From: Clitopilus passeckerianus
Taxonomy: Eukaryota; Basidiomycota; Agaricomycetes; Agaricales; Entolomataceae
NCBI GenBank assembly: GCA_944990035.1
Contig: CALYLX010000145.1
Coordinates: 1,054,001 to 1,118,000, forward strand
Length of the DNA stretch: 64,000 bases
Direction: 5' to 3'
The position numbers and the translations under genes are program-made. Shown here one piece after another: positions 47,901-58,619 of the stretch. The notes beneath the pieces were generated by a model that worked only from the letters and a program-made list of their open reading frames with translations, did not search any database and was not told the DNA's origin. Position 1 is the first letter of the stretch. Each line of letters opens with the position of its first letter.

Positions 47901-48145
47901 ACTGAAATCGTCAGTAGAGGATGCGATGATTAAGATGGATCCCAAAAGGGCGATACTGAGAGGGGCAGGCTGAAGAAGATCACCCCAGTTGGTGGTGCAC
48001 CACATACTAAGAACGAATGGTTCTGTGAGCAGTTGTGGTCAAACATAACGGCAACGTAAACTCACGCCATCCATGCGTCTTCGTTGACAGCCTTGCCATT
48101 GGATACAAGGGCGATGGACTTGCGGGCGACCTCGAGGTTAGACAT
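44970..48145 (-). CDS. Long helical protein with Ala/Gly-rich hydrophobic centre, many introns
   Basis: A chain of about 15 small exons can be followed on the minus strand from ATG 48145 (MSNLEVARKSIALVSNG) to TAA at 44970-44972, about 750 residues. Readable blocks include WCTTNWGDLLQPAPLSIALL, CPPFKWEFARHPDSFKTCL, a heptad-rich region ending KDAKERSDMMKK, then SYTEAETSFHDAVKDVPSGW, a hydrophobic stretch DLVGMQVVESLTSLVVTAG followed by SQAAVAGIGAFTNLAGG, and further coiled coil (YKVDQTRSQLEATRASYEKA). The C-terminus is SLKKKAAQNPMFDPDDSM. The layout of long helices around one Ala/Gly-rich hydrophobic segment is like that of helical membrane-inserting proteins such as the ClyA/Hbl type, but no sequence signature proves this. 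Some exon edges (around 47650-47760 and 45240-45540) are uncertain. It is divergently paired with the lectin gene. Confidence 0.65.
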
Positions 48146-48924
48146 TTGTGGAAACGGAGATCGCTTTAGAGGAGATGAGTTGAGTTGACAATATTCAGGT
48201 CTGCTCTTATAGGTTGAGCTTGACGCCTTGAGGCCTAACGGTGGCGCCTGGTCGAATAACCTTGTGATCTCTGGCTCGGGTAGTCTAGTGCCTTCTGGGC
48301 CGTCTGTATAGCCTAGAAGAAGGAGAAGGTGCGTCTGAAGACATAGTAGGATATACGAATCCCCAGCTTATCACGATATGGCCTCTTCATGAGCGCCACT
48401 GCCAGAGGTGAACCTCTTAAACAGCGAGCTTGGTACACATTGTCACATTACCGAAAGATGAGATTTTCTGTCACACTAATACCTCATATGGGTCAGGCTC
48501 CTAAAACCATCCTCCTCTCTGCGCTCTACCTACCATTGGTCCGGGGTTGGCCGGGAACCAAACAACCAAGCCGAAACGTGCGGGTGGCAGCGAGTGGATG
48601 GTCATCATAGGAGCCTGCATATGGGCATGGCCTCCAGGACTAGAACTATGAGAGAACATATGACCACTGGTTTGAAACACTTCACGGTATACGTCTAGGC
48701 TTTGTCTCGATCCGCATCCAGGGAATTAAACCGCCATGACATTACGCCTCAGGCACTCTGAAAGGGAGCGGGTGGGTAGAGAGGTTTATCTTCCGACTCT
48801 CCCCATTAAAACACCAGCCACATGCCGAAGTCTTCTCATCTGCCGTAATACGTGCTTTGCGGATTGAAACTCGAATCGAGAAATAGCACCTTATTCGAAA
48901 TTATCTCCTAGTCGGATCGTGACT
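48146..48924. promoter_or_regulatory. Shared divergent promoter region of helical and lectin genes
   Basis: 779 bases lie between the two start codons, which face away from each other. On the minus strand CCTATAAGAG at about 48203-48212 is a TATA-like element about 60 bases upstream of the helical gene's ATG; the same TATAAGAG core precedes the secreted genes near 60045 and 62165. No clear TATA box was found for the lectin gene. The arrangement allows joint regulation. Confidence 0.4.
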
Positions 48925-51900
48925 ATGGTGTTCTCAATGGTACGCCTTATTCCTCATACTTTCTTCTCGTCTAATGCTCCTACTTTCCAGAGAAGCACCA
49001 CTATTGCAGCTACTGCTTGGCAGTATGGTGTCCGTCTATACACTCAGTCGGGGGATGGAAATATTCGAGAAGGCTGTCGCGACGAAGACGTTAATGATAT
49101 ATTGTCTTTCGACCAAGAGAGGAAGCTGACTGCTACTCACCCGTCGTCCCTGTCGGACTCGACACAACACTGGAGCAACCAAGGCTCTGGGTGGTTTTGT
49201 GGTGAGACCAATTGACGCTCTCTTCCCATGCAGTAACCGATCATCCTCGTAGGTGGGCTTCATGCGTCGTGCGATCCTGGCAGCACGATATGCTGTATCT
49301 CCGTAAGTCCTCACCTCAATGACTTGCCACAGTTAAGTTTTTATCTTTGGATAGTGGTCCAACACCTGGAACCTCATAGTTTTCTATCAAGAGGTCGGCG
49401 GCTCCATCAAAGAAATGAGGGACCATGATTCACGGAGCTGGTTGGTTCAGCGTCTACCTTCTGTTACCCGTCATAAACTGACCGCACTTAGGTATGTCTC
49501 CGACTTCGTTGAGACCGATGCAATGCCTGGTACAGATATGGGCGAGGTAGGCTTTATCGAAATTCCATGGCTGCGTGACTTACGTTAGTCCCCAGGTCCA
49601 TTCCAGCAACGCGGACCGCATCATGCTATTCTTCCAAGACAGAGATGGATATCTATGTTACCGGTAATTGTCTACTGCGAGTATCTGTGGCAATGGATAG
49701 CTCACATGTCCCACATGTTCAGCAAGGCCCGTAACTTCTGTTACGAACCCAAAGTCCGCATTGCGATGGTCGCACCTGCATCCGCCATCACTGCTACGGC
49801 TTGGAACGACACTTCGGATATTAGGGTTTACTGCCAGGATGTTAACAACGGCATCATTGAATATGTAGGGTCGTTCGATGGTCAATGGTGAGTCGCTCAA
49901 CTTTAATCTTGACTAAGATAGTAATTCTGGATAGGTGGAGAGGAGATTTTACAACATCCATGCCGACCATCATGGGTAGTATGGCTGCCCTCTCTTGGGT
50001 GGACTCGTCAGTTCACACCAGGCACGTTGACTCCTCGGCCCCTAATGCTCTTCCCCGGTTGTACTCATTAATTTTGAAGACTATATTTACAAGATCCGGA
50101 TAATAGTATCATCGAATGGTGTTACGACGGACGACTTTGGGAACTGTAGGTGATATTGAAAAAGTGCCTGCGCCCATCTCTGGTCTGATCGCGACCAAAC
50201 CTACTTTAGAAGTGCTATCGTCAGCCCAAAATCGCTGCCAAATTGTGATATTGCCGCGTTCACTAGGACAAACCGTGAGGGTCGTTGGGTTCATGTTTAC
50301 TGGGCTGGGGCTGATAAGGTAGGTCATTATGAATTCTTCGTGGCAATGGGAATGGACTAACGGTTGGTTGGAAAAGGTCCTCCATCAACGTATCGCTGCT
50401 CCCAAGCGAGGTTGGCTAGAGGATACCTCGATTGGATATTTGAAGGATTCTGGACAATGGCAGGGGTCGACCAATGGGACTCACTTCACTGGTAAGTAGC
50501 CTGTAGCATATGCTTCGGAACACTTTACCGAGGAATGCTAGATCTTGATTCTACGGTCGGTCAGCGAATTATCCGCGCAATTCATGTCCATAGCGGATGG
50601 AATATCGACGGTTTCAATGTAGAGTTTACGGATGGGACGCAGACCCCGTGGCGTGGTGGTCGAGGCGGCGTTCTGAAGGACTTCTATCTCGAGGATGGTG
50701 AGTGTAAGGTATTAATTTGCCTAAACAACGGCTAACCCCGTGTTTTTTGACTGTAGGCGAAGACGTTACTCAGGTTTTAACCTGTTCTGATGGACATCTA
50801 ATCCAGAAAATGAGCTTCTGTACGAGTAAAGGTCAGGCTGTTTGCATAATTTCATACGAACTGCGCCGCTGATATGAAGTGTGTAGGCCGTCAATCAAGT
50901 TGGTTCGGCACCCAAGCTAGAACACCGCCTGATGTATGGGATTTAGGCGGTTCGCCCTTGGCGGGATTTGCAGGCTTTGCAAGCGACATGGTCTATGGCA
51001 TGCAGCCACTTTGGAGTGATAGACCTGCCTCGACCGGGGTGGCAGTTCTGGAGCACATGTTCGCAGAGGCAACTGATTTGAGCAGAAATATGGACATAAC
51101 TAGAGTCGTCATTGCTCACCAAGTTCAACAACTCAACGGACTGAATGACAACCTCACGAATAACTTGCGAGCTCCTGCGACAGACGCTATCAATACCATT
51201 GTAAGGCTCGCCGATCTCGTGGTGGGACTCAGCAAGGCTTCGGACGCGGACCACGACCATATAATAGGGCAGTGCAAAACCCTATCCATCGCTGCTAATG
51301 ACGGCTTTGAGAAGATGCACACCATGACAAAGGATTTGCTCGCGGATGCCGTTGACGTTGGTTACCTCCTTTTTACTCTCAGCTGCTAGCGCTTACTCCT
51401 TGTTTAGTTGGCGACTGAGGTGACATACCAACAGTCAAAAGCACAGACGCAACAAAAGCGCATTGGTGAAATGCAGGAAACCTCAAAGGCGACACGTCCT
51501 GGTGTGGTCATCATGCGCCAGATGAGGCAGGATCGCGTCGATACCGCCAGAGAACATATTCGCATAGCTCAGGAGACCAGGAAACAAGCGGAGAAGAAGA
51601 AGCACGATGCTAAGAAAGCAAGGGTGTGCTTTTAAGTATACTCGATATTCGTGTCGAATTAACACGGCTATCAGATCCTCCGTGATATCTTTACCTTGGG
51701 GTTCGGTGAGATCGATGATTGGGGCGGGCTCAAGGAAGCCATTGATTACGCCAACAAGCTCATCGATTCGGCAAACTCAAACTTGAAAACCTGCTACCTT
51801 TCGCTGCGTCAAGCAGAAGAAAGCATCAAAAAGGTGGATGATGAACTTCGTCGGTTCGACTCCCTCGATGACCGGTTAAAGGCATTCATGCCTACTCTTC

Positions 51901-52193
51901 GTGATCATTTCCAGCGTGCAGATGACACTTCGAAGAGGACGCATGATCTGGAGAACAACACACTCTATGCAGCGCTGTTCCTTTCATCGCTCTGTGGCAA
52001 GTCTTCTGTGCTGTTCGCACAGCATACTGCTCCCGAGCTGGCGGCAAGCGTGCTTGTCATTGAGTCAGTGATTAGGACGGGTGTGAAGCTGTCTGGGACC
52101 TTCTTCGAGAATCCTGGTGACCTGGACGACACGGTGTTGGACACGATAGCGAAGAGTCCCGTAGCCCCTCTCCCAGTGGATGACATGATCTGA
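48925..52193 (+). CDS. AAL-type fucose lectin + jacalin-like domain + helical tail
   Basis: Multi-exon gene starting at ATG 48925 (first exon MVFSM, 51-nt stop-free intron to 48990). The N-terminal half has repeated beta-propeller blades of the fungal fucose-lectin type: TTIAATAWQYGVRLYTQ, WNLIVFYQEVGGSIKEM, ITATAWNDTSDIRVYCQD, YLQDPDNSIIEWCYDG and IAAFTRTNREGRWVHVYWAG. About six blades are seen; one near 49250 is unclear. Exons 50542-50697, 50757-50831 and the start of 50887-51356 form a jacalin-like domain (GWNIDGFNVEFTDG, GGRGGVLKDFYLEDGED, SWFGT, GFAGFASDMVYGMQPLW). The last 350 residues (to 51356, 51408-51623, 51675-52193) are helical and charged, with one hydrophobic segment (ELAASVLVIESVIRTGVKL). 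No signal peptide is seen. Fucose and mannose/galactose binding follow from the families; the tail's role is unknown. Blade exon edges before 50390 are approximate. Confidence 0.75.
50542..51040 (+). other. Jacalin-like lectin domain within the lectin gene
   Basis: Spliced from three exons. It has the jacalin hallmarks: a GG(R)GG..F.L..GE turn, a SSWFGT strand, and the last-strand pattern L.GF.G...D......PLW. Jacalin-related domains bind mannose or galactose. The short loops after GG in the first strand and the Asp of the last strand (usually G-x-x-x-D) could not be assigned with certainty. Confidence 0.7.
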
Positions 52194-52976
52194 CGTGATT
52201 AAATTCGTATTACGAGTCGGAGATGATAACACACACATGACTTGTCCTCAGTATCTCTTGATTCAATGATTGACGACTCTCGACTTTTAGTACTATTTTC
52301 ATTAGTTATGTCTGTTTCCTCAAATCCTGCTTAGGCTACTCATGCAATTTATTTTTTGTATTTCCCACCCGTGATTGCACGACAAGGTGATATCGTTTAG
52401 ATCCCGGGCCCCGCCTCTTTTACCTCTCTGGAGTGGTGGTGTGCTTGCAATTACTCGTCAGAGCCACGATATGCTCAATACCCTTGCAGCTGCATCTGCA
52501 TGATTATCTCTTTTATACGCCCTACCCCCGACGTGTCGCGATCGATCCTGGGTAGTACTAGGCTGGTAGCAGCTACCGTGTATCTTCATGAACATGGCTC
52601 ATCCAATGGATAGCAGTTAAAGTAATGAGGATGGGCTTATGGCACAAAAGTCGCACAAAGTTCTGCTTGTTGAATATAAACTGCACGTGCCACTACTAGC
52701 AAACACGACCACCCTTCTTCTAACGACTCATAAATGCCAGCCATCTCAGCCGGAGTGGCCCTCCAACACAGGTTTAGTGGCAGGTCCCATTATGAATCAG
52801 CAGCAACGTCAAGAGAGTCCTGAAGTGAAGTATTGATTGTAGCTCCCGTAGTAAATACTCTGCCACAGCCACTAATCGTAATAGCCGGATACTCCAGTCG
52901 TATGGAGAACATATGATCAGAAGGAATGATTTTAGCAAGTTCTCGCTGACGCTATACTACTGAGATAACAGATTGC
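52194..52976. other. Intergenic, nothing recognised
   Basis: AT-rich 3' flanks of two convergent genes (the lectin gene on plus, the first MAPEG gene of the array on minus). No gene is seen. Confidence 0.45.
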
Positions 52977-53721
52977 TCAAGAAGCATCAGTCACGGCAGC
53001 CTTTCCCCAGACGAACGCCGAGCCAAGGATCAAAGCTGGACAACGCACACATCAGCAAGACCATTGCGAAACTGGGAGATGTAGGTCCTCACAGAACATG
53101 GCAATGGCTCCAGAGAATGAGATTGCATTAACTCTCTGCAGAACGTAACACAAGGGAAGGCGTCAGTGTTATCACCCAAGAGTGACCCAATATGAGACAG
53201 ACCTTTGCAGGGTCCCCTGTTGTATATCCAATGGTGTATCCAATCCGTGCGGTGATCCAGAGACCGCAGAGAGACGCAGCGATGATAGGATATTTCAGAC
53301 CGACCAGGGCGGTTCTACAGGATCAAGTCCTCAGATAAAGCCTCTCAGACCTTGTAAGCAGAACTCACCCGGCAATAACCATATTCACAGTTTCGAGAGT
53401 ATTTTGGTGAGCCCGTTGAGTACAGTTGAACATCCACGCCTCTCTGTTGTTCTCCGCTTCTGCTTTCTCGGCGTAGACTAATGTAACGCGATTGCGTCAG
53501 TTTAATGAAGAATCCGGTGGGGGAGAGGAGGCTGACGCTGAGGATACGCGATTCCAGCACGTTTCCTTGCTCTTCCAACGAGGAAAGTTTGGTAGGCGAG
53601 AACGAAGAACGTTCCCGTTATGGCGAGTCCGACATACTGGAAGCTAGACAGGTATATCAGTAAAGAATATAAGAGTAATATTTGTGCCGCTCACCCCTCA
53701 GGAAGTTGAATCGTTGACATT
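52977..53721 (-). CDS. MAPEG family protein, MGST3-like (array copy 1)
   Basis: Six exons: 53696-53721, 53537-53643, 53369-53477, 53203-53314, 53093-53135 and 52977-53035. Product 151 residues, start MSTIQLPEG. Family hallmarks are intact: YAEKAEAENNREAWMFNCTQ, the glutathione-binding RAHQNTLE, LVGLKYP, ARIGYTIGYTTGDPAK and the conserved Arg opening exon 5. Four hydrophobic segments fit the four transmembrane helices of MAPEG proteins. The C-terminus ends in TDAS where the other members end in TG(V/E)F, and exon 5 (RVNAISFSGAIAMF) is the most changed. All splice sites are canonical. Expected role: glutathione-dependent detoxification or peroxide reduction in the ER membrane. A TATA-like ATATAAGG lies about 52 bases upstream. 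Confidence 0.88.
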
Positions 53722-53771
53722 TTGATGACTATCGGGTTGAGAAAGTTGCGCAGAAACCGAGCAATGACTTC

Positions 53772-53780
53772 TCCTTATAT
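53772..53780 (-). promoter_or_regulatory. TATA box of MAPEG array copy 1
   Basis: The minus strand reads CAATATAAGGAG about 52 bases before the ATG at 53721. Confidence 0.5.
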
Positions 53781-54128
53781 TGGAAGTACGGGCGCCTATA
53801 TGGTGATATCACCCAGAAGTCGACCCTTCACTTCACCTATTCATAGATGCGCAGTTTGGGAGGGAAAGCTTTGAAAGGTTTTGGATGCGTAACACGTCCG
53901 GCAGGATCTGCAGAACAGTCAGAATCAGTTCCCCGATCTTTATCATCCTCGAGACGGCAACGAATTCAAAAAGGAATGATATTGATCATTCTGTGGAGGC
54001 GTCCACGGCAGACTTTTAAGTCGCTCGATAAGAGAGCAGTACAGTAGACGTCTTCTGAGTGGTGATTGCATGTCAATCAGGAAATTACAATTGCAGTAGA
54101 AGGGCTCGGTTTCGATGATTATTAGGGT

Positions 54129-54862
54129 CTAGAATTCGCCAGTAATAACAGCTTTCCCCCAGATCCAGCCGTTGGCCGCAATCAGACCTACAGCTGCCAT
54201 GAGCGATATACAGGGTTCCGTATAGTGCACAACTTACCTAGTAAGCTCACTGTACCCAAAAGCGAAACGGGGTTGATCCTCTGCAAAAGGTCAGTAACGC
54301 ATGAGAATGACGTCACCAAAAACGGCGCAAGTAAACACACCTTGTCTGGGTCTTATATCCCCAGGTGTAGCCAATACGGGGCGACGGAATACATGCCGCA
54401 TGCTATGGCTGCGGCTTTGGGGTATCTCAAACCGGCAAGCGCCGTGCTTCAGTTGGGATTTGTATTAAGCCATCATAACGGTGGGTGTATACCTGTAGTC
54501 AATGCACCAGACTACCACGGTGGGGACGGTTTCAAGCGTGTTTTGGTGGGCACGTTGTACGCAATTGAAGATGTGGGCAGACCAGTTCTTCTCAGCCTCA
54601 GCTTTCTCGGCGTAGACTGTAGATGTGGTAGGGTCAGTTCATACGATCACAAATCCAAGGGTGACAATGCGCACGCTGTGGATATTTGATCCCAGCTTCT
54701 TTCCTGGCGGGTCTGACCAGAAGAGATTGGTATGTGAGGACGTAAAAAACCGAAGTGATAGCGGCGCCGACGTATCGGTAGCCGCAAAGTGGTCAAGGTC
54801 AGACACGTTACTAGAGCTCTAAAGAACGCGATCTACCCGTCAGGGAGGTAAATTCCGGGCAT
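54129..54862 (-). pseudogene. MAPEG pseudogene (array copy 2)
   Basis: The six-exon layout is visible (54837-54862, 54675-54781, exon 3 near 54511-54619, exon 4 near 54350-54450, 54238-54280, 54129-54187), with the start MPGIYLPDG identical to array copy 3. Three defects are seen. The acceptor before exon 2 reads TTTGCGG where relatives have an AG. Exon 4 has an extra C in GCCCCGTATTGG, shifting the frame into a stop. The end of exon 4 lacks several bases of the GNPDK region. Its 5' leader (CGTTGGTCAAAATCGGAGG) is nearly the same as that of copy 3, so it is a relatively recent duplicate of that gene. A truncated product cannot be excluded, but a full MAPEG protein is not encoded. Confidence 0.8.
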
Positions 54863-55485
54863 TATCGTTGGTCAAAATCGGAGGCTTTGATATTGAAGTT
54901 GGAGATTGGTGTCACCAGAAGTACTTATGGTGAAATCGACGTCGACAATTCAGGATCAGTGACGTCCCGAAGACTCCGAGCACCAAAGTGACTCACGCGT
55001 CGTCGCTCGCGATCCAGCAACTCAACGGGTGCCTCTCCCACATGGACACCGGGAACAAATCGAATAACCATTCCCATTGGCGACTCATCATACTGCCCAC
55101 AGCCTGAGATGAATTCAAAGGGACGCGAGTCGTTGCATAAGCATTCGAACGGGTGGAAGAGACAAAGCTTTCAACATATATCAGCCCAAGGACGCGCCAG
55201 CAGCTTTTCTGTGGACAGTGCAGCTTGCAACTTGGCAAAGTCATAGTATAGTTTCTCGTTTGAACTCAGGCTGGCAGCGGACATGAGGCGGGTACGGAGT
55301 TTCTTCGGACCACGGACCGGTCGTCTGTACCCTGGATTTTGTTGGACAGAGAAGAAGAAAGTTTCTGTCCTTCCAACAACTAACGACGGGGACGATTGAA
55401 GTGAAATAATGTTTATTGCATTTGAATTGTGTTACAGATGCGAGGTATAGTATAGTCGGGCGCGTCGTAGTATAATTAGTTGAAT
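54863..55485. other. Intergenic spacer in the MAPEG array
   Basis: Contains the leader of the pseudogene (homologous to the leader at 56224-56290) and the 3' flank of copy 3. No other gene is seen. Confidence 0.45.
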
Positions 55486-56223
55486 TTAGAATTCGCCAGT
55501 GATAGCAGCCTTGCCCCAGATGTAGCCGTTGGTCAAAACGAGGCCTGTGGCAAACGAACATGGGCAAAGACGGAAAAAAGAGGAGAATGAAGTACTCACC
55601 AAGCAAGCTCAAGCTGCCGAAGACGGAGACGAAGTTGGTCCTCTGTGCAAGTTGTAAGGAAGGTTTCGAACAAGATTTCGGAAGAGAAAAATACCTTGTC
55701 GGGGTTGCCAGTCTTGTAGCCAATGGTGTAACCAATACGGGCAACCGACCAGAGACCGCAGGTGGCAGCAGCAAGAAGAGGATACTTCAAACCCGCGAGA
55801 GCAGTGCTATACGTTGCTTGGTGAGACCAAAGGGGCAGTTACCAGAATTTAGACCAACTCACCCAACAGTGATGATGTTGATGACCTCGAGAGTGTTTTG
55901 GTGGGCACGTTGGGTGCAGTTGAAGATGAGGGCATCCTTGTTTGCTGCAGCCTCAGCCTTCTCAGCGTAGACTATAGATTCGAAGAATGGTTTAGTCATT
56001 TGCTCTAGAAAATCCAGGAAAACGGTGCGTACGCTGAGGGTACTTGATTCCAGCGCGTTTCCTTGCACGTCCAACTAGGATTGTCTGGAACGCAAGGACG
56101 AAGAAAGTCGAGGAGATGGCGGCGCCAACATATTGGTAGCTGGAAAAGAATCACCGTCAGACACTGTTCATCATATATTCGAAAAACCACCACGGACCCG
56201 TCAGGGAGGTATATGCCAGGCAT
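55486..56223 (-). CDS. MAPEG family protein, MGST3-like (array copy 3)
   Basis: Six exons: 56198-56223, 56033-56139, 55863-55971, 55695-55806, 55600-55642 and 55486-55544. The protein has 151 residues, starting MPGIYLPDGYQYVGAAISS. It has the full fingerprint: LYAEKAEAAANKDALIFNCT then QRAHQNTLEVI with Arg, Asn and Glu in the glutathione-contact positions, LKYPLLAAATCG, ARIGYTIGYKTGNPDK, and the exon-5 Arg (RTNFVSVFG). The end is WGKAAITGEF. All junctions are GT..AG; introns are 48-59 nt. It is the closest relative of the pseudogene upstream. Role as for the family: membrane-bound glutathione transferase or peroxidase. Confidence 0.92.
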
Positions 56224-56282
56224 TCTCGTTTTCGTTGGTCAAAATCGGAGGTGTTGATATTCGAGTTGACGTTGTCGCCGAG

Positions 56283-56292
56283 AGTATTTATG
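56283..56292 (-). promoter_or_regulatory. TATA-like element of MAPEG array copy 3
   Basis: The minus strand reads GCCATAAATACTC about 60-65 bases upstream of the ATG at 56223. The pseudogene has CCATAAGTAC at the corresponding place. Confidence 0.4.
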
Positions 56293-56704
56293 GCAAGATC
56301 AATCGCAAGCTAAGCGAGAAAGGATAGCTTGAGAATGTCGGAGAATGTTTCAGGGTTGCTGGCAGTTCCGAGTGCCGAAGTGACGCGTCGACGCCTAGCA
56401 AAGTCTTGCTCACAAATCCAAAGGGTCCAATTGGCTGATTCGTATGATGCTTTCTCGTAAGCTCATCATGTTGATGACCGTTCCCCGCAATTCCACAGCC
56501 ATTCGCAGCTCATTTGCGCCCAAACGTCTAGCGATCTGCATGGAACGACTCTGTTTTTGAGATAGACGCGTTATAGACACGTTTCATTCATTCAAACGCG
56601 TACTAACGACAATTAGAAGGAACGATTTTGTACTCTTCAAACTCTGCGTGATCTCGGAAGACACCAGTAATATCAGTTGTTGAAGTTGGTGCACCAATTC
56701 GAAA

Positions 56705-57441
56705 TCAGAAGACACCATTAATGACAGCCTTACCCCAGACGTAGCTGGAGGTGAGAACCAGACCTGTTCAAGCACCCATTATCAGCAAAAGCTTTCCGAA
56801 TCCGAACGGAATTCCTACCGACGAAGCTAAAGAAGCCAAGCTCAGCAAGTAACCCATTCCTCTAGAGATCCCCTATGAGAACGAGGATAGAGCATGAACG
56901 AGAGACAAGACGTACCTTGTCAGGATTACCACTTGTGTATCCCCAAGTATACGGAAGTCGGGAGAAAGACCATGTACTGCAACAACCGGCGGCAAGCAGT
57001 GGGTATTTCAGGCCGACCAAGAAAGTGCTGAGGAATCAGTGAGCGGTAGAATAGAAAATCATGCTTGAATGAAGGCTTACCCCGCGATGAGTGGAGCAAT
57101 AACCTCCAAGGAATTTTGGTGGGCACGTTGTGTGCAGTTGAAGATCATAGCATCCTTGCTCTTTTCCGCCTCTGCTGCCTCAGCATACACTGTGAGGAAC
57201 CGTAAGCTGCGGTTCGGAGATCGTGGGCCATGGCCTGAAGAGACTCACGTTGCGGGTACTTGACACCAGCACGCTTCCTGGCGTTGTTAACAAGGATAGT
57301 CTGGTACATTAACACAAAGAACGTCGATGTAATAGCGACGCCGACATATTCGAAGCTGACAGGAAGCCAGCATGTGAGATACAGGGCCGTATAATAGCAC
57401 TGGGAACCTCACCCATTTGGAAGTGTAATGGCAGTGGGCAT
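56705..57441 (-). CDS. MAPEG family protein, MGST3-like (array copy 4)
   Basis: Six exons: 57413-57441, 57249-57355, 57081-57189, 56916-57027, 56819-56861 and 56705-56763; 152 residues, one codon longer at the start (MPTAITLPNG). Intact hallmarks: LYAEAAEAEKSKDAMIFNCT, QRAHQNSLEVI, LVGLKYPLLAAG, SRLPYTWGYTSGNPDK and the exon-5 Arg (RNGLLAELGFF). The exon-5 acceptor (CTCTAG before AGG) overlaps a second AG 19 bases upstream that would break the frame, so the site chosen is the one preserving the family alignment. Ends in VINGVF. Confidence 0.9.
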
Positions 57442-57833
57442 ACGTATCGGGGCGTCGAAGATGAGAGGAGGGCTGACGAAAAGCGGTCACCCACCTTTGT
57501 GAAATTGTGGAGATAGAATGCAGGGTATGATGCTTAACAAATCTGGGGAGATCAGGCACTCTCAAGAACACCGTCAGGTACGTCTTTAGCAAATGAGGAA
57601 GTCAAATAAGTATTTTTGTGCAGCGAATTTCGAATTCATTCCAAGCCAGATAACGCAAACTTTTCGAACATCCCGATCCGAGGGGATATGTAATTCCAGA
57701 AAGCATATCGTGTTTTACAATTGGGTCTGGAGGGAAGAAATGCAGGTCGCGTTTCGATTAAAGGTGTAAAATAAGGATATGGTATGAGAATGCTGGCCGC
57801 TGAGCCAGCCTGCTCATCGCGGTAGATCAAACT

Positions 57834-58554
57834 TTAGAAGACGCCAGTTATGGCAGCTTGACCCCAGATGTAGCCGGAGCCAAGGACGAGGGCTAAACGA
57901 AGTTATTATCAGCTAGACATCCTAGTGCATTGAGTGGGGGAGACTCACAGAGAAGGCTGAAAGAGCCGAGAGACGAGATGACGCCGTACCGCTGAAAGTT
58001 GTGTCAGAGAAGATACCAATTGCGAAAAAAGAGGGGACATACATTGTCGGGGTTTCCAGTTGCGTATCCATGGGTGTAAGCGATTCGAGAGAGAGACCAG
58101 ATGCCGCAAATGCTAGCTGCAATGGTTGGGTATTTGAGGCCGACCAAGAAGGTACTGGAAAGGATTCGTATTAGTGGGCTTCAAAAGGAAGACTATGTTG
58201 CTTGCTTACCCAGCGATAATTGGAGTAATGACCTCCAAGGAGTTCTGGTGGGCACGCTGGGTACAGTTGAAGATCAGGGCCTCCCTATTCTTCTCTACCT
58301 CTGCCTTCTCGGCATATACTGAGAGTACTGTCAGGACCAATGAAGGTGGACTCGAGTTGACAGGACCTACATTGCGGATATTTTATGCCAGAGCGCTTCC
58401 TTGCCTGTCCGACGAGGATGGTCTGGTACATCAGGACGAAGAATGTCGATGCAATGGCAGCGCCGACATGTTGGAAACTGAATTCATTGATAGGGTGTAC
58501 ATGTGAATAAATAAGAATTTGAACTCACCCCTCGGGAAGAGTGATAGCAGGCAT
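57834..58554 (-). CDS. MAPEG family protein, MGST3-like (array copy 5)
   Basis: Six exons: 58529-58554, 58371-58477, 58210-58318, 58043-58154, 57949-57991 and 57834-57892; 151 residues, start MPAITLPEGFQHVGAAIAS. Hallmarks: LYAEKAEVEKNREALIFNCT, QRAHQNSLEVI, LVGLKYPTIAASICG, SRIAYTHGYATGNPDN and the exon-5 Arg (RYGVISSLGSF). All splice sites are canonical and introns are 51-56 nt. Exon sizes 26/107/109/112/43/59 are the template for the whole family. A TATATATA lies about 52 bases upstream of the ATG. Expected to be an ER membrane glutathione transferase/peroxidase; substrate unknown. Confidence 0.92.
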
Positions 58555-58602
58555 TGTTGGAGAGTCGTGATAGTGAGTTGACGAGAACCAGGATTGCTCG
58601 GG

Positions 58603-58613
58603 GTATATATACA
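58603..58613 (-). promoter_or_regulatory. TATA box of MAPEG array copy 5
   Basis: The minus strand reads TTGTATATATACCCC, about 52 bases before the start codon at 58554; a strong consensus TATA element. Confidence 0.6.
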
Positions 58614-58619
58614 AGCCGC

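Noticed and set aside
54225..54689. 154-codon plus-strand frame across the MAPEG pseudogene
   Set aside because: The minus strand carries five recognisable MAPEG exons here; the plus frame crosses exons and introns without support.
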